Assembly: GCF_003265705.1 (NCBI RefSeq)
Contig: NW_020312785.1
Location: forward strand, 129,276,486 to 129,340,485
Source: Callorhinus ursinus
Lineage: Eukaryota; Chordata; Mammalia; Carnivora; Otariidae
DNA: 64,000 nucleotides
Reading direction: 5' to 3'
The position numbers and the translations under genes are program-made. The notes below the pieces were generated by a model. That model saw only the letters and a program-made list of their open reading frames with translations, was not told the origin of the DNA and ran no database searches. Positions 53,251 to 64,000 of the stretch are shown one piece after another (position 1 is the stretch's first letter; the number at the start of each line of letters is the position of its first letter).

Positions 53251-53430
53251 TTGTTTATGTAACTTGGAAATTATGACCTTGGAAGCTTGACAGAACCCAC
53301 CTATAAAATTAAATGATACAATTTCAGGGAGGAGACATTTGATTATCTTTTATATATTTTCTTTATGGTTAGTGTTCTACATAGGTTTATAATATCTAAT
53401 TTATTTCTTCTTTTACCCAGACATTTTTAA

Positions 53431-54131
53431 AAATTTCTACTGAACTTTATTTATTTATTTATATTTATTTATTTATTTATTTATTTTTTATTTTTCGTTT
53501 TATTATGTTACATTAGTCACCATACAGTACATCATCAGTTTTTGATGTAGTGTTCCATGATTCATTGTTTGTGTATAATACCCAGTGCTCCATGCAATAC
53601 ATGCCCTCCTTAATACCCATCACTGGGCTAACCCATACCCCAACCCCCTCCCCTCTAAAACCCTCAGTTTGTTTCCCGTAGTCCATAGTCTCTCATGGTT
53701 CGTCTCCCCTTCTGATTTTTACTAAACTTTATTTTTTATTTATATTTTAGGTAGTTAACATACACTGCAATACTGGTTTCTGGAGCAGAATTCAGTGATT
53801 CATCACTTACATACAACACCCAGTGCTCATCATAACAAGTTGTCCTCCTTAATACCCATCACCCATCTAGCCTACCCTCACCGACCTCCCTCTGTCAACC
53901 CTCTGTTTGTTGTCTATCATTAAGAATCTCTTATGGTTTGCCTCCCCTTCTCTCCTCTCTCCCCCGCCCCACATTTATCTGTTTTGTTTCCAAAATCCAC
54001 ATATGAGTGAAATCATATGGTATTTGTCTTTCTCTGACTGACTTATTTCACTTAGCATAATATACTGTAGTTCCATCCATGTCCTTGCAAATGGCAAGAT
54101 TACATTTTTTGATGGCTGAGTAATATTTCAT

Positions 54132-54171
<40 letters not shown>

Positions 54172-54562
54172 CATACACACACACCACATCTTCTTTATCC
54201 ATTCATCAGTCAATGGACATTTGGGATCTTTCCATAATTTGGCTATTGTTGATAATGCTGCTATAAACATTGGGGTGCATGTATCCCTTTGAATCTGTAT
54301 TTTTGTATCCTTTGGGTAAATCATAGGGTAGTTCTATTTTTAACTTTTTGAGGAGCCTCCATACTGTTCTCCAGAGTGGCTGCACCAGTTTGCATTCCCA
54401 CCAACAGTGTAAGAGGGTTCCCCTTTCTCTGCATCCTTGCCAACACCTGTTGTTTCTTGTGTTGTTAATTTTAGCCATTCTGACAGGTGTGAGGTGATAT
54501 CTTACTGTGGTTTTGATTTGTATTCCCTGATGATGAGTGATGTTGAGCATCTTTTCATGTGT
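53431..54562 (-). mobile_element. L1 3' end hosting a second L1
   Basis: Outer antisense L1: 'aggtagttaacatacactgc', 'aacacccagtgctcatcat', to 'gttgagcatcttttcatgtg'. Target duplication acccagacatttttaa (53415-53430) and acccagatattttttaa (54563-54579). It contains CT, TA and CA repeats at about 54133-54183. Confidence 0.85.
53452..53719 (-). mobile_element. Short L1 3' end nested in the L1 tail
   Basis: A 268-base antisense L1 of the other 3' UTR type ('gttacattagtcaccataca', 'gatgtagtgttccatgat'). Target duplication tactgaactttatt (53438-53451) and tactaaactttatt (53720-53733). It entered the A-rich tail of the outer L1. Confidence 0.85.
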
Positions 54563-54579
54563 ACCCAGATATTTTTTAA

Positions 54580-55430
54580 GATTTCACATTTTTATGTAGA
54601 TAGATTCTTCGGTGGAGGGGTGGGGGGAAGTGACTATCAATTTTTTTGTTTTATGGATTTTAAATTATGTTACAATATGATCTGCATGATGTTTGCATTT
54701 TGAAAATTTTCGGGTTTTCTGTGTGGCCTCATACATAGTTTTTGTAAATGTGACGTGTGTTTGCTCACAAATTGTTGACAGCAAAGTTCTCTTTTTGTAT
54801 CTTTAGTTCAAGTCTGATAGCAGATCTAAATAACATAACCAGGTTATATTATTATGTTTTGTCTATGTGTAGATTTCTGAGTGAGATATATAAAAAGCTT
54901 TTGTTAAATTGATTATGTTTCCGTGTCCCCCTTCCCTTAATGTCTTGGAAGTTACATGTTCTACTTTAGTTCTGGAGGTTACCTTTACATTGAAAATAAT
55001 TGATTTAATTTACTTTCTTTAGAGATACAGCCCACATGGTCCAGAACTATCTTTAGAACCAGGTACTTTGACTCTATGTATTCTGGATGATTACAACAGG
55101 AATAATTTATTTCCACAAACCTTTAGTAAGCACCTGCTACGTGCTAGGACTTGAGCCAGCCACTGTGGCTATGAAAGATGAGTGAGATGGTTCTTGCCTC
55201 ATGACACTCATAGTGTAATGGGGAGGCTGACAACCGAATTATAACATCACATGACCTGTGATAATAGAGGCCCATACAGAGTAATGGGAGAGCATGGGAA
55301 GTGGGTGTCACAATGATGCTACCAATGAGTCATCCCTCCCGGTTTTGTGTAGTCCCCGCCCCTTGAATCTGGGCTAGTTAACCAACCTGTGATTCATTTT
55401 TTACAAAGAGAATGCAGCAGAAATGACACT
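54580..55430. other. Intergenic, L2-like piece
   Basis: Nothing is assigned except an L2/MIR-like stretch at about 55090-55290 ('taagcacctgctacgtgcta', 'gatgagtgagatggttcttg'). Confidence 0.5.
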
Positions 55431-56155
55431 AACTTTTATTTCATCTTTTAATTCCCTTGAAAATTTGGGCTGCATTCTGAATTTCTTGGCTTATTAATTG
55501 CTCCTCAGCTGCGTCTATTGTGCTGTTTATTTTTCTCGTTTCCCAAGATCTCTAACTGGTTCTTTTCCCAATACTTCTTTTAACGTTTTTGCCTGTTCGT
55601 TCCATTAACTTTGTTTCCTTGGGTGTTAGTTCTGTTTGTTGAGTTTAATACCTCCTTTTCCTGCTGTTACCTTCCTACAGATTTTAGAACATTATTGCTT
55701 CTGTACTCATCTGGATAGTTGAGATTTCCTGTTGTATGCCTTATTGCCTCTAATGGAGAGAGAGTTAAGATGTGGTGTTGGTAGGATGCTAGTATCCAGT
55801 TATCTCATGGTGAGAGTCCATGTTATTTCTGGTTTGTCCAGCTACCCCAGGCACTGTATGGTCTCTTTCATCCAAGCATCTATCTGTCTGCTTCATTCTG
55901 CTTGGCATAGGTGGTGTGGGATGAACCACCTGGCGGCATTACCTGTTAATGTCACCGGGCATGTGGTTGATTGCCTCTCCTTTGTGTACCCTTTTTTGCC
56001 ATCTCCAAGCTTGGGCCTCTCTTGGGGCAGCTCCCACCTTCACAGAAGCCCTCTCTCATGCACGGATTATGCTGAGGTTTACTCCTTTGATCTGACTGCA
56101 TCTGCTTTCTTTGTTCCTGAGATGTTCCTCTTTAAGAAAAATTACTTGGGATAAA
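55430..56155 (-). repeat. Probable old L1ME-type piece
   Basis: 'ttgctcctcagctgcgtct', 'tctctaactggttctttt', 'gcctgttcgttccatta' resemble an antisense L1ME 3' UTR. The 140-codon open frame (55732-56154) lies at its end; its residues show no known domain and I do not call it a gene. Confidence 0.4.
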
Positions 56156-56424
56156 AATATAACCTGGAATTGAGAGCTGGCATGACAGATAGGAAATTAT
56201 GATTGTTCATTTCAGCCCAGAATTCAGACCTGTTAAGATCATTTTGAAATGTGAGTGTAATAGAAATAAAGACCTGGAATTTAGCTTCAAAAGAGCAATC
56301 ATACCAGCATAGAATGGAGAAAACCCAGTTTGGTATTAATTTGTGAAAAAAAAAATCCTAGAGCATTTGGTTGATTACAAGCATTAAAAGGTGTGATACA
56401 AGTCTGTAAATGTGATTACTAAAA

Positions 56425-56625
56425 AAGCCAGTGCAGGACATCCTAAGATGGTGAGGTAGAAGACCCTTGCCTCTGTCCCCTAACAAAGATCAACAATTAG
56501 ACAGCTATCTGTGAATAAATATAGTTCTGGGAGAGATCAGGAGTCCACTTAAGAAACTTCAGCAACACAGTGAAGCAAAAAACCTGAGAAAAGTTTATGT
56601 CGATAAAGCTGAAAAAAAAAAAAAG
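56425..56625 (+). repeat. Old L1 5'-region fragment
   Basis: 'cctaagatggtgaggtagaa', 'ttctgggagagatcaggag' and 'acttcagcaacacagtg' match the start of an old L1 5' region; an A run follows at 56612-56624. Confidence 0.55.
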
Positions 56626-56659
56626 AACATATACAAAGATGGTAATGCAATTTTAAGTT

Positions 56660-57260
56660 TTATTTTTAAATGTGAAACATCTTTTAAAAGTGTTTCATAA
56701 CATTGATTTATATTTTTTTACTAAGAAATGTTTGTCTGTATCTTCTGCCTGCCCTTATTTTATTGGGAGTGAAATTAAACTTTTTTACATTGATTCATGA
56801 GAGCTTTACATGTATTGTCCCTTAGTAGTCCTATACATTGTAATTGTTTTCCTAGTTGTGATTTCAAATTTTGTGTACAGTCACTTTTGCCTCTTAGATG
56901 CTTAAAAATTTGACTAGTAGTCAAATCTGAATATTTTGTGTTATGTTTAAAAATGTCTTTCCCCTCCAGGATTATAAAATATCCTTCTATATTTTCTTCC
57001 AGTGTTTTTATAGTTCTATTTTTATATTGAAACCTCTTATCCACTTGAAATTTATTTTTACTTATCTATAGCTTGAGGTCCTATCTGTATTCTTTTCTGA
57101 ATTTATAACTAACTGCTGCAATGTCATTAGGATTTTTGCGCCTACATTTATAACTGAGATTCTTTCATATGATACTTTTGTCAGGTATACCAAAAAGATT
57201 GTGCTAGCCTTGAAAAATGAATGTAGAGGATTTTTATGGAAAATACAAAGGAAAATATAC
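56660..57260 (-). repeat. Old L1M ORF2 region, antisense
   Basis: 'gtgattttgattcat'-like decayed phrases, 'ttatccacttgaaatttatt' and 'gaggtcctatctgtattct' fit antisense ORF2. The antisense open frame at 56775-57044 is a remnant. Confidence 0.5.
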
Positions 57261-57289
57261 TCTGAAACAGAGTAATATGATATAAATCT

Positions 57290-57760
57290 ATCACATTTCT
57301 TCTCTGCTTAAAATCAGTGGTATTCCCATGCTCTCAGATAAGCTAAAATTTCTTGACTAGGCTCCAAGACCCTTTGTCTCTGGCCCCCTTTCTCCTGAAG
57401 CCTCATCTCTCTCTGCTCCCTGTCTTGCCCCCTCCCTTCCACCAGGATAATAAGCATTGTGAGGTCAGGATTTTTGTGGTGTTTTGCTTTCTGCTATACC
57501 TCCAGCACTCAGAACAATGCCTGGTACATTGTAAATGCTGGTAATATTTGTTGCAGGAAAAACTTGCAATTCCTGGGGAAAAAAACACTCTATCCTTCAG
57601 ACTTCCATATGAGCTCTTCTCTCTTTTAGGTACCTTCTCCCCATACTTGGTGTTTAGATAAACCTACATGTCCTTTAGGACTCAACTTAGGTATTACCTA
57701 CTCTGCAAAAACCATCTCAAGCCTGGGTTAGGTACCCACAGAGCATCGTTATTGTGGTGC
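57290..57760 (+). repeat. L2 segments
   Basis: 'gactaggctccaagaccctt', 'cctccagcactcagaacaat', 'gcctggtacattgtaaatgc' are L2 3'-half phrases. A second L2-like piece ('caacttaggtattacctact') follows at 57680. Confidence 0.65.
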
Positions 57761-57778
57761 TAATCAGGCTGTATTTTA

Positions 57779-57961
57779 GGGACACCTGGGTGGCTCAGTC
57801 GTTAAGCATCTGGCTTTGGGTCCTGGGATCGAGTTCTGCATGGGGCTCCTTGCTCAGTGGGGAACCTGCTTCTCCCTCTGCCTGCCACTCCTCCATTTAT
57901 ATGCATGTGTGTGCACACTCTCTCTCTCTCTGATAAATACATAAATAAAATCTTTTAAAAG
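57779..57961 (+). mobile_element. CAN-SINE with internal deletion
   Basis: Plus-strand SINE. The usual 'ctcaggtcatgatccca' block is missing, so 'ggctttggg' joins 'tcctgggatcgag'. Target duplication aatcaggctgtatttta (57762-57778) and aatcatgctgtatttta (57962-57978). Confidence 0.95.
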
Positions 57962-58092
57962 AATCATGCTGTATTTTAATTGATATTTCCTTGTGTGTCA
58001 GGAGGCTGAGAGAGACTTACTGCCTAGAACTATTAATAGGATTCATTTGGGGTTGAAAGTGATGGTAAGTCTTTCACAGTGTAAGAGTTGCC

Positions 58093-58318
58093 GGGGTGCC
58101 TGGGTGGCTCAGTCAGTTAAGTGTCTGCTTTTGGCTCAGGTCATGATCCCAAAGTCCTGGGATAGAGCCCTGCAGAATCCTGGGATTGAGCTCTGTGTCA
58201 GGCTCCCTGCTTAGCAGGGAGCCTGCTTCTCCCTCTCCCCCACTGCTCATGCGCTCTCTCTTTCTCTCTCAAATAAGTAAAATCTCTCTCTCTCTCTCTC
58301 TCTTTTTTTTTTTAAAAG
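58093..58318 (+). mobile_element. CAN-SINE with internal tandem duplication
   Basis: Plus-strand SINE in which the segment 'tcctgggatagagccctg' is followed by a second copy 'tcctgggattgagctctg'. Target duplication aagagttgcc (58083-58092) and aagagctgcc (58319-58328). A CT microsatellite lies before its A tail. Confidence 0.93.
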
Positions 58319-58328
58319 AAGAGCTGCC

Positions 58329-59255
58329 AACAATTGGGCCTAATATCTACCCCAGGACCTTCTGAGGAAGAGCTGACTTGGAAATGCTACCCCCAAACAT
58401 ATGGTTCTAGGTACTAAATGACTTGGAAGGGTAGAAGGGGTTCATTTTTGGAATTGTAGGTTGTCAGCCTGGTAGGGAGTGCTGTGACTCTCCCATGTTT
58501 GCTCTCTTTTTTCCCTAAACCAAGTGAAGATGAAACTAGAAGAGATTTGAATTCAAGGATTGGAGGTATCTGCAAGAATGGGAGTCAGGCATCCCATTCC
58601 TCAGATGGAACACTGCTAAGGCAGTGGATTAAGATTTGGTGGTGGACCCTGGGCTTACCTAGGCAGGGCAAAGGAAAACTAGAGAGAGATGATGGTGTGG
58701 CTTGAAGCAGCTTGCTGGTATCCAGGGCAAAAGGAGTGCCTGCTGGACATTGGGACTCCAGCAGGAAGCTGCTGTGGGAGCACTGCCAGGGGCAAGAGCT
58801 GAGGGGTCATCTGAAAGAAGTTGACTAGGGTTGGACCTACCGTTAAGAATCTCCAGTGTAGAGGCCCTTCCAGGCCTCCTAAAGGATGTGCCCCATGTGC
58901 TTCATGAGACATTGAGCGTCAGTTATAAGCAATACTTTCTTCTTTCTTCATCCTCCTCACTCCAGCACACAGGAGGGAGAGAGAATGAAGGTACTGCAGA
59001 AGCAGACCATACTACTCTACTCTCCTGATGATGTAGCCTGACCTGGAGGAGAAGAGGTTACGGTAACATTTATGCTAAAGTTTAAAAATGGAATTTGAAT
59101 AGCTGAAAGGGACAGAAAGCTACAGGATCTGCCTGAGATGTTGTGATGGGAAAGAGTGATACAACATAACACAAATGGGGAGAGTATTTGGAAAAAAAGA
59201 AAACCATTTTATCTTGCACTCTACTTGGTTGATACTATTCAATGAACTGGTTATA
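58329..59255. other. Intergenic, nothing assigned
   Basis: Unique-looking sequence of moderate GC. Open frames on both strands at 58484-58912 overlap and have no recognisable domain. Confidence 0.5.
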
Positions 59256-59636
59256 CTTTTTTATTTTAATTTAAATTTTAGGTAGTTAACATGCAGTGCA
59301 ATATTGGTTTCTGGAGTAGAAAATCAGTGATTCATCACTTACATCCAACACCCAGTGCTCACACAAGTGCCCTCTTTAATACCCATCACCCATTGAGCCC
59401 ATCCCCCAACCTCCCTCCATCAACCCTCAGTTTGTTCTCCATCATTAAGAGTCTTATGGTTTGCTTCCCTCTCTCCTTTTCCCCCTCTTCCCATATGTTC
59501 ATCTGTTTTCTTTCTTAAATTCCACATATGAGTGAGATCATATGGTATTTGTCTTTCTCTGACTGACTTATGTCACTTAGCATAATGCACTCTAGTTCCA
59601 TCCACATCATTGCAAATGGCAAGATTTCATTCTTTT

Positions 59637-59839
59637 TTTTAAAAAGACTTTATTTATTTTAGAGAGAGAGAGGGAGTGAGAGAGAATGAGCGAGCATGAG
59701 CAGGGAGAGGGACAGAGCAGGAGGGAGAGGGATAAGCAGACTCTGCACTGAGCATGGAGGCCGATCTCACAACCCTGAGATCATGACCTGAACCAAAACC
59801 AAATCAGGCACTTAACTGACTGAGCTGCCCAGGCACCCC
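59637..59839 (-). mobile_element. CAN-SINE inside the L1
   Basis: Target duplication aagatttcattctttt (59621-59636) and aagattccattctttt (59840-59855), made from L1 sequence. Confidence 0.94.
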
Positions 59840-60610
59840 AAGATTCCATTCTTTTTGATGGTTGAGTAATGTTACATTATATATATATATATATGCATGC
59901 CACATCTTCTTTATCCATTCACCAGTCAATGGACATTTGAGCTCTTTCCATAGTTTGGTTATTGTTGATAATGCTGCTATAAACATCGGGGTGCATGTAC
60001 CCCTTCAAATCTGTATTTTTGTATACTTTGGGTAAATACCTAGTAGTGCAATTGCTGGATCATAGGGTAGTTCTATTTTTAACTTTTTGAGGAACCTCTG
60101 TACTGTTCTCCAGAGTGGCTGCAGCAGTTTGCCTTCCTACCAACAGTATAAGAGGTTCCCCTTTCTTCACATCCTTGCCAACACTTGTTTCTTATGTTGT
60201 TGATTTTAGCCATTCTGACAAGTATGAGGTAATATTGTGGTTTTGATTTGTATTTCCCCAATGATGAATGCTGTTGAGCATCTTTTCATGTGTCTGTTAG
60301 CCATCTGGATGTCTTCTTTGGAAAAGTGTCTGTTCATGTCTTCTCCCCATTTCTTAACTGGATTGCTTGTTTTTTGGATGTTGAGTTTGTTAAGTTCTTT
60401 ATAGATTTTGGATACTAACCCTTTATCAGATATGTTGTTTGAAGATATCTTCTCCAAGTTCCAATAGTTCATTTTTGCTTTTGTTTCCCCTGCCTCCTTC
60501 TGGCAATGTGTCTAGCAAGAAGTTGCTGTGGCCGAGGTCAAAGAGGTTTCTACTTGTATTCTCCTCTAGGATTTTGATGGTTTCCTGTCTCACATTAGGT
60601 CTTTCATCTA

Positions 60611-60771
60611 TTTTTTTTTTTTTTTAAAGATAGAAAGCATGAGTGGTGGGGAGGGGCACAGGGGGAGGGAGAGAGAGAATCTTAAGCAGACTTTGCTCAC
60701 GACCCTGAGATCATGACTTGAACCGAAATCAAGAGTTGGCTGCTTAACTGACTGAGGAGCCCAGGTGCCCC
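60611..60771 (-). mobile_element. CAN-SINE inside the L1
   Basis: Target duplication aggtctttcatcta (60597-60610) and aggtctttcatcca (60772-60785), made from ORF2 sequence. The centre of the SINE is partly deleted. Confidence 0.93.
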
Positions 60772-61684
60772 AGGTCTTTCATCCAATTTGAATTTATTTT
60801 TGTGTGTGGTATAAGAAAGTGGTCCAGTTTCCTTCTTCTGCATGTGGCTGTCCAGTTTTCCCAACACCATTTGTTGAAGAGACCGTCTTTTTTCCATTGG
60901 CTATTCTTTCCTGCTTTGTCAAAGATTAGTTGACTGTATAGTTGTGGGTCCAATTCTGGGTTCTCTATTCTGTTCCATTGATCTATGTGTCTGTTTTTGT
61001 GCCAGTACCATACTGTCTTGATGATCACAGTTTTGTAGTATAGTTTGAAATCCAGAATCGTGATGCCTCCAGTTTTTTCTTTTTCAAGATTTGCTGTTTA
61101 GCTATTCGGGGTCTTTTATGGTTCCATACAAATTTTAGGATTGTTTGTTCTAAGTCTGTGAAAAATGCTGGTGGTATTGTGATAGGGATTGCATTGAATG
61201 TGCAGATTGCTTAGGTAGTATAGACATTTTAACAATATTTGTTCTTCCAATCCATGAGCATGGAATGCTTTTCCATTTCTTTGTGTCCTCTTCAATTTTT
61301 TCATAAGTGTTCTATAGTTTCCAGAGTACAGATCTTCTACCTCTTTAGCTAGTTTATTCCTAGGTGTCTTATTGTTTTTGGTGCAATTGCAAATGGGATC
61401 GATTCCTTGATTTCTTTTTCTGATGCTTTGTTATTGGTGTATAGAAATGCAACAGATTTCTTCACATTGATTTTATATCCTGCAACTTTGCTGAATTCAT
61501 GTATGAGTTCTAACAATTTTTTGGTGAAGTCTTTTGGGTTTTCTACATAGAGTATCATGTCATCTGCAAATCGTGAAAGTTTGACTTCTTTGACAATTTG
61601 GATGCCTTTTATTCCTTTTTGTTGTCTGATTGCTGAGGCTAAGACTTCCAGTACTACATTAAATAGTAATGGTGAGAGTGGTGA

Positions 61685-62238
61685 GAATGGAGAGAGGGAA
61701 ATGAGTCATTGCATATAATGAATTATTTTACATACTGATATACTAAAGCATTATTGAAGGATAAAATGGTCTAGTTCAATAAAGGGAAAGAAACCATATA
61801 GCAATTTGAATAGGGAAAGTTTCATATAAAGAATTATTAACTATAAGAGAGGATTGTGTAATGAAGAATTGGTAAGAAATAAAGAGATCTCTAAATAATA
61901 TAGAGCCAGCAGCTATATGAAGCAGCCACCACCCCTGTGGCTGAGGTCAGGTGCCCAAGGATGAGTTCATCCCTTTCAGCACTGAGCTCCAGACCTTGTT
62001 GGAGAAGATGTGGCCATGGTTCACTGAACAGTTGAGAGGTTGCTGTGGGGCCCTTCTGGTGGAATTTACTGGAAATATGCCCTCTAGGGTTCCAGGGAAA
62101 TCTGTTGATGGGGAGGTGTCTGACAGAAGGTACACAGCTACAGAACTGCCTAGGGGGTACCAAGGGAAGCTGGCTGCTGGGGGCTGCAGGTAATCTACAC
62201 TCCAGGAGCTGGGAGTTGAGGAAACCATTTATACTATC
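61685..62238. other. Intergenic, unassigned, overlapping open frames
   Basis: Sequence of higher GC at 61900-62230 with overlapping short open frames on both strands. It continues beyond the SINE to about 62690. It could be an old LTR relic; I see no evidence of a gene. Confidence 0.4.
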
Positions 62239-62251
62239 GGAGCTAGAATTT

Positions 62252-62549
62252 AATTTAATTTAATTTAATTTAATTTAATTTAATTTAATTTAANNNNNNN
62301 NNNAATTTAATTTAATTTAATTTAATTTAATTTAATTTAATTTAATTTAATTTTTTAAAAAGATTTTATTTATTTATTTGACAGAGGGAGACACAGCGAG
62401 AGAGGGAACACAAGCAGGGGGAGTGGGAGAGGGAGAAGCAGGCTGCCCGCTGAGCAGGGAGCCTTGATGCAGGGCTCAATGCCAGGACCCTGGCATCATG
62501 AACTGAGCCGAAGGCAGATGCTTAACAGCTGAGCCACCCAGGCGCCCCG
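62252..62549 (-). mobile_element. CAN-SINE with an expanded (AATTT)n tail
   Basis: Minus-strand SINE body at about 62353-62549 whose tail is a pentanucleotide array at 62252-62352. Target duplication ggagctagaattt at 62239-62251 and 62550-62562, perfect, so the array lies inside the insertion. Confidence 0.93.
62294..62303. other. Assembly gap of 10 N in the pentanucleotide array
   Basis: Ten N break the AATTT array; both sides have the same repeat unit, so the true array length is unknown. Confidence 0.98.
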
Positions 62550-62562
62550 GGAGCTAGAATTT

Positions 62563-64000
62563 TAGTGCTGGAAAAGCTGCTCTTGCTGCAGGAGCCAGGT
62601 GCTGGATCTGGCCAAGAGAGCACATCAGACCAGGATGCAAACTTCTTCCTACAATCTCTCCAATGCCCTCTACTGACAAAACTTAACATCTAGTCAGGCT
62701 AAGGAAAAATATTTAAAGGGCCCAGATTCATTTTCATAGAGCAGGCAGGGAAGAGTAAATTTGGATCTGAAAGGCAACAACTTGCTAAAAAATATGGAGG
62801 GAATTTATATACATAAAGTGCACTGGTTTGCCCTCTAAGTAGAAGCTTATGTACATAACTTCTTTCCTTTCCTTGCCTTTCTTTCTTTGCAGTTAAGATC
62901 ACTGACAGTACTTTTCTGCAATTTCTGTACTTCCTAATTTCCTGAATTCTTGTGGCAGCTTTCCCTTACCTTTATTCCCTCAGTCTCTCCAATGTTTTGT
63001 AAGGTTCTAATTTCTAGTATTAAGTCTCGTTCAGAATGCCTTGAATGATTTCTGTTTTCCTGAACTAAATCATGACTGACAAATTCATAACTTTACTTTT
63101 GTGAATTACTTAGGAACATGGCCAGGAATGTACATTGTTGAGCAGCAACGTTACATTTTAAGTTTTACATGTTTCCCTTAACCTTAGCCTATAAGTCATC
63201 TTCTTTCCTGCCTTGGACAACACTTGCCATCTTCTTCTTACGGACTGAGAAAACCAAGACGGTTCACTGAGCTCTTTTAAAATAGTTTATAATTTCCAAA
63301 GCATTTCCACGTACATATCTCGTTTGCTACCCAGGACATCCCTGTGACAGGCAGGAAGGCAATAATTCATGTGTCCATCCATCTGTCTGTCCATTCAATA
63401 AATACTTACTGAGCACTCCAGATGTGCCAACTCTTATGCTATGTGTTGGGATTATAGAAGTAAAAGATAAAGCACTTGCCTCCAGACATGTTCAATCTAA
63501 GAGGAAACTAGACAGAGGAGTATAATATGATGAGTGGTGAGATGTATTCTGGAAGCCTATGTAGAACAAAGAGACTAATTTTGTTTCCATCTTCAACTAT
63601 AAGTGAATATTTGTAATACAATGGAAAGTCTGTATTTTGGTGCTGATATCTTAATTTTTCCCATGGGTGTTCTTAGACTCCCTCAAGTAAATTTTCAGTG
63701 GTGTTTCTAGAGCCCAATTTAGGCAAAGTTGAGCTTAGAGGAAATTGGATTTTATTTATAAAGCTTTTAGGTTGGTTCAAAAGAGGCAGGAGATCTCATG
63801 CAACTCTCACAGTAGCCCTTTAATTTGGGCATTGTGACTCCCCCTTTATATAGTTGGACAAACTGAGGCTCCAGAGAGACTAAATTTGCTCAACTGGACA
63901 CACAACTAGGACTAAGTATCAAGGTCTGGATTAGAACTTGGCCTGTTTCTACAGGCTTTGAAGACATGTTCACTGATGCAACAGGATCTCTTAAATACTA
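62563..64000. other. Intergenic, L2/MIR relics
   Basis: No gene is seen. At 63380-63540 an L2-like segment ('tcaataaatacttactgagc', 'ctccagatgtgcc') and at 63815-63960 a MIR-like segment ('ggacaaactgaggctccaga') are recognised. Confidence 0.6.

Larger units (their letters stand above)
59256..61684 (-). mobile_element. L1, 3' half with decayed ORF2, hosting two SINEs
   Basis: The longest L1 here. On the minus strand it runs from the ORF2 reverse transcriptase region (61684) to the 3' UTR (59256). The decayed frames at 61349-61558 (residues such as [18 protein letters not shown]), 60744-61028 and 60206-60472 are ORF2 pieces in different frames, so no active protein is possible. The element is 5'-truncated. 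I could not find its target duplication. Confidence 0.9.

Noticed and set aside
55732..56154. 140-codon open frame as a gene
   Set aside because: It overlaps an old L1-like segment, shows no domain and has no splice or promoter context.
59256..61684. Intact L1 with coding capacity
   Set aside because: ORF2 pieces lie in different frames, two SINEs interrupt it and the 5' half is missing.
1..64000. CRISPR array, bacterial operon or other prokaryotic system
   Set aside because: The window is plainly mammalian; the repeats are dispersed retroelements and microsatellites without regular spacers.

Overview
The window is nuclear DNA from an arctoid carnivore (a bear, seal, mustelid or relative). 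The reasons are vertebrate exon-intron structure, more than twenty tRNA-Lys-type CAN-SINEs that resemble the arctoid rather than the dog or cat forms, and young carnivore L1 3' ends. The species cannot be fixed from the sequence alone. Two runs of N (49216-49615 and 62294-62303) mark assembly gaps, both inside simple repeats.

The only protein-coding gene I can support is NR1D2 (Rev-erb beta), on the plus strand. Seven coding exons (2 to 8) lie at 4795-5061, 5949-6037, 8157-8301, 10478-11097, 12820-13005, 14967-15177 and 21774-21970. The first exon lies upstream of the window, so bases 1-4794 are the end of intron 1. All splice junctions are GT-AG and in phase, and the reading frame is open from exon 2 to the stop. 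Exons 3 and 4 carry the two zinc fingers, exon 5 the hinge, and exons 6 to 8 the heme-binding, co-repressor-binding ligand domain, which ends without an activation helix 12. Both expected heme ligands (a Cys-Pro motif in exon 6 and a His near the C terminus) are present. A long AT-rich 3' UTR follows, probably to about 26.0 kb.

The introns hold CAN-SINEs, a small 5'-truncated L1, MIR and hAT relics and, in intron 7, a processed retrocopy of an unidentified mRNA with a perfect 17-base target duplication.

From about 26 kb to the end I find no supported gene. This is repeat-rich intergenic DNA. It contains Tigger DNA transposons (28.9 kb and 40.3 kb), MaLR-type LTRs (34.1, 38.0 and 41.9 kb), L2/MIR relics, old L1M pieces and several layers of nested young L1s and SINEs. 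The best nested sites are 36.1-37.2 kb (an L1 inside a SINE), 53.4-54.6 kb (an L1 inside an L1) and 59.3-61.7 kb (an L1 holding two SINEs). Between 45 and 53 kb nine consecutive SINEs all point to the minus strand.

I found no new multi-gene system. The points most worth following are an exon 5 donor that overlaps an in-frame stop in NR1D2, the unidentified retrocopy in intron 7, a CpG-rich block with CCAAT, ETS and CRE-like motifs inside a Tigger element 3 kb past the NR1D2 3' end, and a SINE pair that used one target site twice.
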